A stretch of DNA of 64,000 nt from Flavobacteriaceae bacterium (GTDB taxonomy: Bacteria; Bacteroidota; Bacteroidia; Flavobacteriales; Flavobacteriaceae): contig JAQWSN010000005.1 in assembly GCA_029243165.1 (NCBI GenBank), positions 186,001 through 250,000 of the forward strand. The letters run 5' to 3'. Position 1 is the first letter of the stretch; each line of letters begins with the position of its first letter. Position numbers and translations under genes: made by a program. This document shows, one piece after another, positions 1 to 9,544 of the stretch. Below the pieces are notes generated by a model, which worked only from the letters and a program-made list of their open reading frames with translations, was not told the origin of the DNA and searched no databases.

Positions 1-309
1 AAATTGGATCAAAATCAAGAAATTTACATCTACGGTGCCTTTAATAATTTTGAACTAAATGATTTGAACAGAATGTATTTCAACCCTGCCCTTGATATTT
101 ATGAAGGGGTACTTTTAATGAAACAAGGATTTCACAATTACAAGTACGTTTTAAAGCAAAATGATACTTTATTTAAAAATGCATTGAGTGGCACTCATGC
201 ATTGACCGAAAACGATTATCTTATCTTGGTGTACTACAGGAACATAGGGGGTCAATACGATGCTTTAGTTGGTGTGGGATATGCAAATTCATTCGAATTG
301 CAAAATTAA
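1..309 (+). CDS. T9SS plug-like protein (DUF5103), C-terminal fragment
   Basis: The open frame runs in from the left edge (first codon AAA at base 1) and ends at TAA 307-309, so only about 102 C-terminal residues are present. The text resembles the C-terminus of DUF5103 proteins, now called type IX secretion system plug proteins: an IYGAFNN segment, then a YEGVLLMKQGFHNYKYVL segment, and an ENDYLILVYYR motif near the end. Family knowledge places these proteins at the outer membrane, where they close the secretion channel. The TTG at position 4 is not a credible start because the frame is open upstream. Identification rests on the tail only. Confidence 0.75.
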   Translation, partial: KLDQNQEIYIYGAFNNFELNDLNRMYFNPALDIYEGVLLMKQGFHNYKYVLKQNDTLFKNALSGTHALTENDYLILVYYRNIGGQYDALVGVGYANSFELQN

Positions 310-378
310 GTTCAAAATTTTGTTAACTCACTAATTTTTATTACATTTATTGATCATAACTGAGTCAAATTAGATAGT

Positions 379-765
379 GTGATACAACAAATTACAAAAG
401 GCATAAAAATCTCAGTTGAGACTAAATTTGAAGGAAGCTTTTTAAAAGATCAAATCCTTCATCATGCTTTTATGTATTACATCACAATTGAAAACCAGAG
501 TAAAGATGTGGTTCAATTGCTTTCACGCCACTGGAAAATCTTAGAATCCATCAGCAGACCTCAATACGTCAACGGTAACGGTGTTGTAGGTAAAAAACCT
601 GTCCTCAAGCCGGGCGAAAGTCACACTTACCAATCTGGAAGCCTCATTACCTCTCCATTGGGATCCATGACGGGTACGTACATTATGATCAATTTCTCGA
701 CTGCCAAAAAATTTAATGTTGATGTTCCGAGTTTTAAACTTAGCGTTCCTTACATACTAAATTAA
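379..765 (+). CDS. apaG: ApaG domain protein (DUF525)
   Basis: Encodes 128 residues from a GTG start. The ApaG/DUF525 fold is recognised by the run GNGVVGKKPVLKPGE at about residues 66-80, followed by TSPLGSMTGTYIM at about 91-103, the family's glycine/proline-rich signature. ApaG is a small beta-sandwich protein. In enterobacteria it has been linked to Co2+/Mg2+ efflux, but its biochemical role is unsettled. The length is normal. It lies between the T9SS plug gene and pruA, the three on one strand. No upstream ATG in frame offers a better start. Confidence 0.9.
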   Translation: MIQQITKGIKISVETKFEGSFLKDQILHHAFMYYITIENQSKDVVQLLSRHWKILESISRPQYVNGNGVVGKKPVLKPGESHTYQSGSLITSPLGSMTGTYIMINFSTAKKFNVDVPSFKLSVPYILN

Positions 766-826
766 GCCTCTTTTTTTTCTGTCTTTATTGAATTTAATCG
801 ATACTTTTGATTAAAAAAACAAAGGT

Positions 827-2452
827 ATGGCACATAGTATTTTCCAGGTCCCTTATCCAAGCAACGAACCCATTTTATCTTATGCCCCAGGGAGTAAAGA
901 AAAAAAGGAAGTTTTGGAAATGTATGCTAAATTGTACAATGCTAAAATGGACATTCCCATGCGCATTGGAAATCAAGATGTTCGTTCAGGGGATACGCAA
1001 CACATGCATCCTCCTCACGATCACAAGCACTCCTTAGGAATTTATCACAAAGCGGAAGTACAGCACGTAAAGGAAGCCATTGAAGCATCCCTTAATGCAA
1101 AAGCTGCTTGGTCCAAAATGCCATGGGAGTCTAGAGCATCAATATTTCTAAAAGCTGCGGAACTTGTCGCGGGTCCTTACCGATCAAAAATAAATGCTGC
1201 TACCATGTTGGCCCAATCCAAAACCATACACCAAGCAGAAATTGATGCAGCATGCGAATACATCGATTTTCTCAGATTTAACGTGTCCTTTATGCAGGAA
1301 ATCTACGAAAATCAACCTGAGAACAGCCCTGGAATTTGGAATCGGTTAAGCTACAGACCCTTAGAAGGGTTTGTTTATGCAGTCAGCCCATTTAACTTTA
1401 CAGCAATAGCAGGAAACCTATGTGCAAGTTCAGCCATGATGGGAAATACAATTGTATGGAAGCCCAGTGATCATCAAGTTTTTTCAGCGCAAGTTCTTAT
1501 GGAGGTTTTCCAAGAAGCAGGATTGCCTGACGGAGTGATCAATATGATTTTTGGAGATCCAGAAATGATTACCAACACCGTACTGGAAAGTCCAGATTTT
1601 GCAGGGATTCACTACACAGGATCAACAGATGTTTTCAGAGGAATTTGGGGTAAAATAGGCACTCAAATTGAACGCTACAAATCCTATCCCAGAATCGTTG
1701 GGGAAACGGGAGGTAAAGATTTTATCCTCGCGCATCCTTCAGCAAAACCAAAAGAGGTAGCCACTGGAATTGTAAGAGGAGCTTTTGAATTTCAAGGACA
1801 AAAATGTTCCGCTGCTTCGAGAGTGTATTTGCCCGAATCGATTGCTGAGGAAGTCATAAGTTTCCTTAAAACAGATTTGGATACCATTAAAATGGGATCC
1901 CCAGCAGATTTTGAAAACTTTGTTACTGCCGTGATTCACAAGGGAGCATTCGATCGATTGAAGAATGCCATAGAGCAAGTTCGAAAAGACAAGGAAGCAG
2001 AAATTATTGCAGGAGGAGGTTATGATGATAGTGAAGGTTATTTTATTCAACCTACCGTAGTTCGCACAACCAATCCAAAGTACACTACCATGACAAGGGA
2101 ACTTTTTGGACCGCTTGTGACTCTTTATGTTTATCCAGATAATTCATGGTCAGAAACTCTTGAATTAGTTGATACCACTTCTGAATATGCTCTTACAGGA
2201 GCTGTTTATTCTCAAGATCGTTATGCACTTGAAGAGGCATTAAATGCTTTAGAACAAAGTGCGGGAAACTTTTACATCAACGACAAACCTACGGGTGCAG
2301 TTGTGGGTCAGCAACCCTTTGGAGGTGCTAGAGGATCTGGAACCAATGATAAAGCAGGATCGGCTTCCAACTTACTCCGTTGGGTTTCTCCTCGCCTCAT
2401 TAAAGAAACTTTTGTCCCTGCAAAAGATTACCGCTATCCTTTTTTAGGTTGA
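827..2452 (+). CDS. pruA: 1-pyrroline-5-carboxylate dehydrogenase
   Basis: 541-residue aldehyde dehydrogenase of the L-glutamate gamma-semialdehyde dehydrogenase type. It oxidises P5C/glutamate semialdehyde to glutamate with NAD+, the second step of proline breakdown. The catalytic cysteine is C327 in GQKCSAASR and the general-base glutamate is E293 in VGETGGKD. The SPFNFTAIAGN segment (about 187-197) and the C-terminal QQPFGGARGSGTNDKAG segment are typical of the monofunctional PruA group. The ATG at 827 gives the usual MAHSIFQVPYP-type start of Bacteroidota homologues. A TACTTTTG -7 element at 802-809 lies just upstream, but no clear -33 partner was found. No proline dehydrogenase gene is adjacent. 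Confidence 0.97.
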   Translation: MAHSIFQVPYPSNEPILSYAPGSKEKKEVLEMYAKLYNAKMDIPMRIGNQDVRSGDTQHMHPPHDHKHSLGIYHKAEVQHVKEAIEASLNAKAAWSKMPWESRASIFLKAAELVAGPYRSKINAATMLAQSKTIHQAEIDAACEYIDFLRFNVSFMQEIYENQPENSPGIWNRLSYRPLEGFVYAVSPFNFTAIAGNLCASSAMMGNTIVWKPSDHQVFSAQVLMEVFQEAGLPDGVINMIFGDPEMITNTVLESPDFAGIHYTGSTDVFRGIWGKIGTQIERYKSYPRIVGETGGKDFILAHPSAKPKEVATGIVRGAFEFQGQKCSAASRVYLPESIAEEVISFLKTDLDTIKMGSPADFENFVTAVIHKGAFDRLKNAIEQVRKDKEAEIIAGGGYDDSEGYFIQPTVVRTTNPKYTTMTRELFGPLVTLYVYPDNSWSETLELVDTTSEYALTGAVYSQDRYALEEALNALEQSAGNFYINDKPTGAVVGQQPFGGARGSGTNDKAGSASNLLRWVSPRLIKETFVPAKDYRYPFLG

Positions 2453-2514
2453 ATTAATATGTAACATTTTTCTTCTTTTTTCGTCTATGCTTTAGAACCC
2501 AAATTCAAAAGCAA

Positions 2515-3036
2515 ATGAAAAAACCAACTCTTATTTTGTCCATATGCTTGAGTTTTGGTCTCCTTTTTGCCCAAAATCAAGAAGCAACTGACTTGGATTA
2601 TCGAGTGATTAAAGAATACGATGAAAATGGTAAAATGATTCGTTATGACTCCACCGAAATTACAAACACTCCTCATTCAAAACATTTTAAATTTAGATTT
2701 AAAATGGATTCCTTAGAAGCGTATCCTCACGCAAAACTACTTCCCCACTCATTTGACTTAGATTCTTTTCTCTTATCCTTTCCAAGCGACTCGATCTTTA
2801 AAAACAAGCTACATCATCTTAAAGGACGTGCAATTTATTTAGATTCAATGTTTAAAGGGAAAGATTTTTCCATGGAACATTTCAAGTGGTTTAAAAATAA
2901 AGACTCAGACTTTTTTTTAGATTTTCACGACTTGAAAGAGCGCATGGAATGTTTTGATTCTTTGATGGAAAAAAACTTGCATCGCTTTGAAAAATTATTT
3001 GAAAAACTCGAACATTCAGAAAAACAAAAAACTTAA
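2515..3036 (+). CDS. Secreted protein of unknown function
   Basis: 173 residues with a clear signal peptide: MKK, a hydrophobic stretch LILSICLSFGLLF, and a likely signal peptidase I site after AQ (about residue 20). The mature part is hydrophilic and rich in Lys, Asp, Phe and His, with repeated DSLxxxPH/FDSL-like motifs, and no enzyme motif I recognise. It probably sits in the periplasm or outside the cell. Its last four bases overlap the 3' end of convergent rsmG. Function unknown. Confidence 0.75.
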   Translation: MKKPTLILSICLSFGLLFAQNQEATDLDYRVIKEYDENGKMIRYDSTEITNTPHSKHFKFRFKMDSLEAYPHAKLLPHSFDLDSFLLSFPSDSIFKNKLHHLKGRAIYLDSMFKGKDFSMEHFKWFKNKDSDFFLDFHDLKERMECFDSLMEKNLHRFEKLFEKLEHSEKQKT

Positions 3037-3650
3037 AGCGGCAGGTGAACTACTTTTTTGGTTTCAAAAAAAAGGGTGTTGAAATAATCATTTAAATCAA
3101 AACAGATTGCCTTGGGGAAGTTTTTCAATTCTTCGTCAAGATCACCTCCTTTTAAATAAAGTACCCCATTTTTCAAATGGTGCCTTGACTCTGAACTTAT
3201 GTTACTTTTAATCCAAGGAACAAAAACATCCATTTTGGTCACTGCTCTACTGATCACAAAATCAACTTTTGGCTTAAAGTCTTCCGCCCGAAGTTGGGAA
3301 GCTTTTACATTTGTCATTCCTAAAGATTCTTGAACGGCGTTCACCACTTTTATTTTCTTACCAATAGAATCAATAAGGTAAAAATGTGATTTAGGGAATA
3401 AAATGGCCAGAGGGATTCCCGGGAATCCCCCTCCTGTTCCAACATCCAAAATGGTAGTTCCCTTTTTAAAACTTAGGATTTTGGAAATTCCCAACGCATG
3501 CAAAACATGGCGTTCATAAAAAGCATCCATATCCTTTCTTGAAATCACATTAATCTGTGCGTTCCAATAGGCATAAAGTTCCTTAAGCATCTCGAACTGC
3601 TTTTGCTGTGTTGCATCTAGGTTAGGAAAATAATACCGCAATTTATCCAT
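3033..3650 (-). CDS. rsmG: 16S rRNA (guanine527-N7)-methyltransferase
   Basis: 205-residue RsmG (GidB). It methylates N7 of G527 in 16S rRNA using SAM. The SAM-binding glycine motif is ILDVGTGGGFPGIPLAILFP at about residues 67-86, and the family-typical LLKELYAYWNAQINVISRKD-like stretch and the following H-ALG segment precede it. Length is standard. The gene is convergent with the secreted-protein gene and divergent from the desaturase gene 66 bp away. The ATG at 3648-3650 is the natural start. Confidence 0.96.
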   Translation of the reverse strand: MDKLRYYFPNLDATQQKQFEMLKELYAYWNAQINVISRKDMDAFYERHVLHALGISKILSFKKGTTILDVGTGGGFPGIPLAILFPKSHFYLIDSIGKKIKVVNAVQESLGMTNVKASQLRAEDFKPKVDFVISRAVTKMDVFVPWIKSNISSESRHHLKNGVLYLKGGDLDEELKNFPKAICFDLNDYFNTLFFETKKVVHLPL

Positions 3651-3716
3651 AGTGTTTTTTTAATAGGAGTGTAATTTTAAAATATTTTAAGTTATTTTTA
3701 CAATTCAAAATCATTT

Positions 3717-4811
3717 ATGCAAGCTACACAAAGACTCCGCTTTTCAAGAAAAGACTCAAAAGAATTTTTTAAAACACTAAATAAAAGGGTTAACCAATAT
3801 TTTAGAGAAAATAAAATCGAAAAAACAGGAAATTGGAAACTGTACCTTAAAACTTTTGTCATGTTTTCTTTATTGATTGCACCCTATGTTTTGGTATTAA
3901 CCCTAGGCATAAGCCTTTGGATTAAATTACTCCTCTGTGTGGTAATGGGTATTGGAATGGCTGGTGTAGGAATGAATGTTATGCATGATGGTAATCACGG
4001 CTCTTTTTCAAAAAGACCCTGGGTAAACACTTTTATGGGAAGTAGCATCTATTTTCTTGCAGGAAATGTTTTTAATTGGAAAATTCAACACAACCTACTC
4101 CACCACACATACACTAACATTCACGGTCACGATGAGGACCTTGAAGCTGGGCGGGTTCTTCGTTTTTCCAAACATGCCAAATGGATGCCTCACCACCGAT
4201 TTCAACATTTTTATTCCGTATTTTTGTACGGTCTTTTGACCTTAAATTGGGCTGTCTTTACCGATTTTCAGCAAATGAAACGATACACCAGAAGAAAACT
4301 ATCCTACCTCAACAGCAAGCGTCCAAGCATTCAGTGGACTGGACTTTTGCTAACCAAAATGATGTATTTTTTACTTTGGATTGTTTTACCCATATTCATT
4401 ATTGATGCTCCATGGTGGACTGTTTTGATCGGATTTGTAGTCATGCACTACACCGCAGGTTTGATTTTAAGTTTAGTTTTCCAATTGGCACATGTCATTG
4501 AAGATGCTGAAATGCCGGAACCTGATTCTTCTGGAACAATGAAAAATACTTGGGCTATTCATCAGCTACTTACTACAGTAAATTTTTCTACAAAAAACAA
4601 AATTGTAAACTGGTTTACAGGAGGTTTAAACCACCAAATTGAGCACCATATCTTCCCGCACATCAGCCATGTCCATTACACCAAGATTGGAGCAATAGTA
4701 AAAAAAACAGCCCAAGAATTCAATCTACCCTACAACGAATACAAAACAACACGAAGCGCCCTGTTTTCACATTTTAGATTTCTAAAGCAGATGGGAGTGC
4801 AACCCAGCTAA
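3717..4811 (+). CDS. Membrane fatty acid (acyl-CoA/acyl-lipid) desaturase
   Basis: 364-residue integral membrane desaturase. The three histidine boxes that bind the diiron centre are all present: HDGNH at 90-94, HNLLHH at 125-130 and HQIEHH at 306-311. The Q-x-x-HH form of the third box is typical of front-end (delta-5/delta-6-like, linoleoyl-CoA) desaturases; there is no cytochrome b5 domain. Hydrophobic segments lie near residues 45-85 and 215-260. It likely introduces double bonds for membrane fluidity. The aspartate-type aminotransferase begins 9 bp downstream on the same strand, so the two are probably cotranscribed. Regiospecificity cannot be told from sequence. Confidence 0.92.
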   Translation: MQATQRLRFSRKDSKEFFKTLNKRVNQYFRENKIEKTGNWKLYLKTFVMFSLLIAPYVLVLTLGISLWIKLLLCVVMGIGMAGVGMNVMHDGNHGSFSKRPWVNTFMGSSIYFLAGNVFNWKIQHNLLHHTYTNIHGHDEDLEAGRVLRFSKHAKWMPHHRFQHFYSVFLYGLLTLNWAVFTDFQQMKRYTRRKLSYLNSKRPSIQWTGLLLTKMMYFLLWIVLPIFIIDAPWWTVLIGFVVMHYTAGLILSLVFQLAHVIEDAEMPEPDSSGTMKNTWAIHQLLTTVNFSTKNKIVNWFTGGLNHQIEHHIFPHISHVHYTKIGAIVKKTAQEFNLPYNEYKTTRSALFSHFRFLKQMGVQPS

Positions 4812-4819
4812 ACATAAAA

Positions 4820-6004
4820 ATGGAAGTATTATCTCAACGAATAAATAGCTTACCCGTGTCGGCTACCCTTGCTATGGCAGCAAAGGCACGTGAATTGAAA
4901 AACCAAGGAATCGATATCATTGGACTCAGTCTAGGTGAACCCGATTTTAACACTCCTGACTTTATTAAAGAAGCAGCAGTACAGGCCGTAAATGACAATT
5001 GGAATTCCTATTCTCCTGTTGATGGTTATGCCGACCTTAAAGAAGCGATCTGTGATAAGTTCAAAAGAGACAATCAACTGACTTACACTCCTTCCCAAAT
5101 TGTAGTTTCTACTGGGGCCAAGCAGTCCATTGCAAATGTTTGTATGGTTCTCCTAGATCCAGGAGACGAAGTATTGCTTCCCGCACCCTATTGGGTAAGT
5201 TATTCTGCCATTGCTACTTTAGCTGAGGCAAAATCCACAATCATTCCTTCCAGCATTGAGACGGATTTCAAAATTACTCCAGATCAGTTGGAAAAAGCCA
5301 TAACCTCCAAGACCAAATTGGTCATGTTTAATTCTCCTAACAACCCCAGTGGAACCATTTACACAGAAGAGGAATACAGAGCATTAGGAAAAGTATTGGA
5401 AAAATACCCTGAGATTTACATTCTTTCAGACGAAATTTACGAACATATCAATTATGGTACTCCTCACTTCAGTATTGCTGCAATCCCTGAATTGTACGAT
5501 CGAACAATCACTGTAAATGGTGTGGCAAAAGCATTTGCAATGACCGGTTGGCGAATCGGCTACATCGGCGCACCCGAATGGATCGCAAAAGCCTGTAATA
5601 AAATGCAAGGACAAATAACCAGTGGAGCCAATTGTATTGCCCAAAGAGCTACTATTGCTGCTGTTTCAGCACCTGTAAGTGCAATTCAATACATGGTTGA
5701 CGAATTTGCATCACGTAGAGAAATCATCATAGAATTACTTACTGCAATTCCAGGGATTAAATTAAATCGGCCACAAGGTGCTTTTTATGTATTCCCAGAT
5801 GTGTCCTATTACTTTGGCAAAACCTTAAAAGGCAAACAAATTCAAAATGCAACAGACTTTGCACTTTTCCTTCTAGAAGAAGCTCATGTGGCAACCGTAA
5901 CTGGAGAAGCTTTTGGTAATAAAAACTGTATTCGAATATCTTATGCAGCTTCTGAAGAAAGTATTAGAACCGCTGTAAATCGTATTGAAAATGCATTAAA
6001 ATAG
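4820..6004 (+). CDS. Class I/II pyridoxal-phosphate aminotransferase (aspartate aminotransferase type)
   Basis: 394-residue fold-type I aminotransferase of the AspC/subgroup Ib kind. Hallmarks are GLSLGEPDFNTP at about 35-46, the substrate/PLP motif NSPNNPSGT (171-179), SDEIYEHINY (about 203-212) with the PLP-ring Asp, and the Schiff-base lysine K237 in VAKAFAMTGWRIGY. It most likely converts aspartate and 2-oxoglutarate to oxaloacetate and glutamate; other amino acids are possible. It follows the desaturase by 9 bp. Confidence 0.93.
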   Translation: MEVLSQRINSLPVSATLAMAAKARELKNQGIDIIGLSLGEPDFNTPDFIKEAAVQAVNDNWNSYSPVDGYADLKEAICDKFKRDNQLTYTPSQIVVSTGAKQSIANVCMVLLDPGDEVLLPAPYWVSYSAIATLAEAKSTIIPSSIETDFKITPDQLEKAITSKTKLVMFNSPNNPSGTIYTEEEYRALGKVLEKYPEIYILSDEIYEHINYGTPHFSIAAIPELYDRTITVNGVAKAFAMTGWRIGYIGAPEWIAKACNKMQGQITSGANCIAQRATIAAVSAPVSAIQYMVDEFASRREIIIELLTAIPGIKLNRPQGAFYVFPDVSYYFGKTLKGKQIQNATDFALFLLEEAHVATVTGEAFGNKNCIRISYAASEESIRTAVNRIENALK

Positions 6005-6176
6005 ATTCCTTGTATTTTCAATTTTTACTACCTTTGTTATTGAGAATTATCTACAAATCAATCCCAGATCAAATACTTCTATTGTAAACACTCAACGGCT
6101 AAAAAAGCTTGATGCTATGCATCATTAAATATTAAAACTGGACTGATTTTAAAGCTTATCAAAATAAGTTGACCCC

Positions 6177-7016
6177 ATGAAATTTACCCCAGATCATTTT
6201 AATGCTGTTCAAAAAAGAGCAGACCTGATTCGCATTGCTGAAGAAAATAATATTTCTTTAGAAAAACCACTCAACAAAATTAAATACGAAGTCGAGTTAC
6301 TAAAACTACAATCGGAATTTGTTAATCTCCAAAAGTGGATTTCAAATAAAAAAATGCGCGTTGCAGTCCTTTTTGAAGGAAGGGACGCCTCGGGAAAAGG
6401 GGGTTCAATTAAATGATTTAAAGAACATTTAAATTCAAGAGTTGTAGCCCTTACAAAACCTACTGATGTAGAACGCGGACAATGGTATTTTAGACGCTAC
6501 ATAAAAGAACTTCCAAATCCTGGGGAAATTGTTTTTTTTGACCGCAGCTGGTACAACCGCGCTGTGGTAGAACCAGTCATGGGATTTTGTACAAAAAAAG
6601 AATACAATCAATACATGGTTCAAGTTCCCGAATTTGAACACTTGTTGCATGAAGATAATTTAATCATCATCAAATTTTGGTTTTCCATTTCCAAGGAAGA
6701 ACAAAAAAAGCGATTTGACTCCCGGCTAAACAATCCATTAAAGCAATGGAAATTTAGCCCCGTAGATTTGAAAGGACAAGATTTATGGGATCAATACACC
6801 TATTACAAAGAGCAAATGTTTAGCAAAACACATACCGCATTTAGCCCTTGGATTATTGTCAAAACAAATAGTAAAAAACAGGCACGACTTGAAAGTATGC
6901 GTTACGTTCTATCCTATTTTGACTACAAAGAAAAGGGTGCGGCTAAAATTCCGCTTCTCCCCGACCCCAATGTTATCATAAGATACCACAGAAGCGCAAC
7001 ACAAATTGATATTTAA
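6177..7016 (+). pseudogene. ppk2: Polyphosphate kinase 2 gene interrupted by an in-frame TGA
   Basis: One reading frame from ATG 6177 to TAA 7014-7016 would give a 279-residue PPK2, but TGA at 6414-6416 splits it. Before the stop the protein reaches Walker A (FEGRDASGKGGSIK). After it, in the same frame, it continues FKEHLNSRVVAL, then PGEIVFFDRSWYNRAVVEPV (Walker B/lid region) and the normal C-terminus. The TGA stands where the family has Arg (IKRF), so a single base change (for example from CGA or AGA) explains it. No frameshift is needed. The 80-residue fragment would lack the lid and Walker B and be inactive. A TACCTTTG -7 element at 6029-6036 lies far upstream. An intact paralogue starts 10 bp downstream. 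A sequencing error or natural readthrough remain possible. Confidence 0.85.
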
Positions 7017-7025
7017 ACCTAAAAA

Positions 7026-7811
7026 ATGATTTTAAAAAAAATGTTTACCCAAGAAGAAATTGATTTACTCAATTCAGATTTAGGTCTTTACACCCTACTT
7101 CAGAACAAAAAAATCAATACCGAAAAAGCACTCGAAGAAATCCGTTATCTCAGTGAATTAAAAAACAAACAGAGGGAACTTATTAAGTTGCAAAATTGGG
7201 TAATCGAAAACGATCAAAAAGTTGTGGTTCTTTTTGAAGGGAGAGACGCCGCAGGAAAAAGTGGGGCAATTAGAAGAATAACAGAATACATTAATCCAAG
7301 ACATTTCAAAACTTTTGCACTAAAAATTCCCACACCAGACGAAAGAAAGCAATGGTTTTTTCAGCGCTACATAAATCGCTTGCCCAAGCCTGGTGAAATT
7401 GTCTTTTTTGACAGAAGCTGGTACAACAGAGCCGTGGTGGAACCCGTAAATAAATTCTGTACCAATAGTGAATACGAATTATTTTTATCTCAAGTCAACG
7501 ACTTTGAACAAATGCTGGTGCAGTCCAACACCTTTCTTATCAAATTGTACTTTTCGATTTCGAAAGAAGAACAAGCCAAACGATTTAATGAAATTCAAAA
7601 CGATCCCTTGAAACGCTGGAAAATGACCCCACTAGATCAAAAAGCACAAGAATTATGGGAAGAGTACACCAAGTATAAACAAAAAATGTTTGAGACTACC
7701 CATACTAAAATAGCGCATTGGTTAATCATTGATGCAGATAAAAAATCAACCGCACGCCTGATGGCTATCACCCATATTTTAGAAACAATCCCTTACAAAA
7801 AAAAGGTTTAA
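7026..7811 (+). CDS. ppk2: Polyphosphate kinase 2
   Basis: 261-residue PPK2 family enzyme that transfers phosphate between polyphosphate and nucleotides. Walker A is GRDAAGKSG at 72-80. PGEIVFFDRSWYNRAVVEPV carries the Walker B Asp and lid arginines, and KLYFSISKEEQAKRF is the usual core strand and helix. Length fits a single-domain PPK2. It lies 10 bp after the broken paralogue and resembles it closely across the core, which suggests tandem duplication. ATG 7026 is used, though an ATG at 7041 (MFTQEEID) is also plausible. Nucleotide preference (ADP, GDP or AMP) is not evident. It ends overlapping the convergent DUF975-like gene by 4 bp. Confidence 0.93.
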   Translation: MILKKMFTQEEIDLLNSDLGLYTLLQNKKINTEKALEEIRYLSELKNKQRELIKLQNWVIENDQKVVVLFEGRDAAGKSGAIRRITEYINPRHFKTFALKIPTPDERKQWFFQRYINRLPKPGEIVFFDRSWYNRAVVEPVNKFCTNSEYELFLSQVNDFEQMLVQSNTFLIKLYFSISKEEQAKRFNEIQNDPLKRWKMTPLDQKAQELWEEYTKYKQKMFETTHTKIAHWLIIDADKKSTARLMAITHILETIPYKKKV

Positions 7812-8401
7812 ACCTCTTGTGTTTTGTGCTGTTGTCCTTTTAAGTAATCGTAATAATTGGCAACGGTTAAATAATGCCAAGGCATCACAACAAAAATTCC
7901 CACAACAAGGCAAATAACTCCTAAAATGTACCACGGAATAAAACGGAGGTGTAACTCAAAAAGCTCCCATTTGTAACCGTCTGTAAGTGCCCAACTCTCT
8001 TTGAGTGCATCCTCAACGGATAACTCAGGATTTTCAGCAATAAGATAAAAGGTCATGGAAAAGCCTAAAGCAATAATAAATCCTGGAATAATTAAAAGAA
8101 TAAGCCCTAGTATGGTGGCAACTGAAATTATCAAATAAATCAACAATATCTTTACTAGGGGTTTAAATCCTTCGGCTAGATTTCCAATTGTGACCGGACG
8201 ATCATACAAAATATTTAAAAAATAAATACACATCCCCAACTGAAGAGGTCCTGCTAATAAAAAGGAGAGAAGTTCTCCAAAAACATTTAATTCAGAAGGC
8301 ACCCCAACAAGTAGTCCGTAAATCACACACGCCAGTGAAGCAAAAACCCAATGAGGTTGGAGTTTCTCTCTAGATTTTCGCATTAAATTAAGTAAGTCCA
8401 T
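7808..8401 (-). CDS. DUF975-like integral membrane protein
   Basis: 197 residues with about four to five hydrophobic segments (near 20-60, 90-130 and 155-175). The motif ALKESWALTDGYKWELFELHLRFIPW is the sort of amphipathic 'ES...G.KW.LF.L.L.F..W' block seen in DUF975 proteins of bacterial membranes. A polar C-terminus ends in a QQHKTQEV-type tail. Role unknown; DUF975 proteins have no agreed function. The gene converges on ppk2. Confidence 0.65.
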   Translation of the reverse strand: MDLLNLMRKSREKLQPHWVFASLACVIYGLLVGVPSELNVFGELLSFLLAGPLQLGMCIYFLNILYDRPVTIGNLAEGFKPLVKILLIYLIISVATILGLILLIIPGFIIALGFSMTFYLIAENPELSVEDALKESWALTDGYKWELFELHLRFIPWYILGVICLVVGIFVVMPWHYLTVANYYDYLKGQQHKTQEV

Positions 8402-8439
8402 AGTGTAAAGATTGGTACAACAAAATTAAGACATTTTAC

Positions 8440-9522
8440 CTAAGCATTGAGGATTTTTTCCTGCTTGTTAATGGATTCTTGATGAATGGCCTTGAATACA
8501 CGGAGAATAAATTCTTCAGAAAGTTCACGTTCTTGCCCTTCTAAGATCATCTTGCCCAAAATTTCATTCCACCTTTTGTTTTGGAGTACTGCAACATTAT
8601 TAGACTTTTTTAGTGTTCCAATTTCAGATGCCGCCAACATGCGTTTCCCTAGTGTGTCCAATAAAGTTTGATCAATCACATCAATCTGTGCTCTTAAAGT
8701 ATTTAGAGCAAATTGATAAGCTTCTTCATCCGTGGTCTTTTTACGAACAGTTAAATCGTGCATAATTTCTACCAAACGCGAAGGAGTAACTTGTTGTGCA
8801 GCATCACTCCATGCGTTATCAGGATCCCAGTGTGTTTCTATCATCAAACCATCAAAATTAAGATCCAGAGCAGCCTGAGAAATATCAAAAATCAGATCTC
8901 GTCTTCCTGCAATATGCGAAGGATCACAAATCATTGGAAGGTCAGGAAATCTATTTTTTACTTCAATAGCGATCTGCCATTCTGGGATGTTTCGGTACTT
9001 AGTTTTTTCATAAGTAGAAAACCCACGGTGGATTAATCCTAACTTTTTAATGTTGGCAGAATAAAGTCGTTCCACCCCTCCAAGCCAAAGTGCTAAATCA
9101 GGATTTACAGGATTTTTTACTAAAACAATTTTATCGGTACCCTCCAAAGCATCAGCAATTTCTTGCATAATAAAAGGACTAACCGTAGAACGTGCTCCTA
9201 TCCAAAGAATATCCACATCGTTTTCCAAAGCCAATTTAACATGATCTTTATTTGCTACCTCAGTAGCTGTCAACAAACCGGTTTCTTCTTTTACTTTTTT
9301 TAACCATCCCAGACCGATAGCACCCACCCCTTCAAACATTCCAGGTCGAGTTCTCGGCTTCCAAATTCCTGCTCGGTAAACCGTTACGTCAGTATCTTTT
9401 AGTTCGTGAGCAATTTTCAAAACTTGTTCTTCCGTTTCAGCGCTACAAGGTCCTCCAATCACTAAGGGATGATCCAATCCAAAATTGTCTAACCATTGAC
9501 GCATTTCCTTTTTATTTTCCAT
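8440..9522 (-). CDS. Bifunctional DAHP synthase / chorismate mutase
   Basis: 360 residues from ATG 9522 (a longer frame to 9585 would run into tyrA and lacks a better start). The N-terminal domain (about 1-265) is a KDPG-aldolase-like DAHP synthase: VIGGPCSAETEEQ, YRAGIWKPRTRPGMFEGVG and CDPSHIAGRRDLIFD are its signature motifs. It condenses PEP and erythrose-4-phosphate. The C-terminal 90 residues (RAQIDVIDQTLLDTLGKRM...) form an AroQ-type chorismate mutase helix bundle making prephenate. The fusion is common in Bacteroidota and allows feedback control by prephenate or end products. It is the last gene of the minus-strand pheA-aminotransferase-tyrA operon, so first and branch-point steps are made together under one attenuator. 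Confidence 0.95.
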   Translation of the reverse strand: MENKKEMRQWLDNFGLDHPLVIGGPCSAETEEQVLKIAHELKDTDVTVYRAGIWKPRTRPGMFEGVGAIGLGWLKKVKEETGLLTATEVANKDHVKLALENDVDILWIGARSTVSPFIMQEIADALEGTDKIVLVKNPVNPDLALWLGGVERLYSANIKKLGLIHRGFSTYEKTKYRNIPEWQIAIEVKNRFPDLPMICDPSHIAGRRDLIFDISQAALDLNFDGLMIETHWDPDNAWSDAAQQVTPSRLVEIMHDLTVRKKTTDEEAYQFALNTLRAQIDVIDQTLLDTLGKRMLAASEIGTLKKSNNVAVLQNKRWNEILGKMILEGQERELSEEFILRVFKAIHQESINKQEKILNA

Positions 9523-9544
9523 TGTATTAAGTATTAATTCGTAA

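Noticed and set aside
6414-6416. TGA in ppk2 as a selenocysteine codon
   Set aside because: The family has Arg, not Cys, at this site, and no selenocysteine insertion hairpin is apparent after it.
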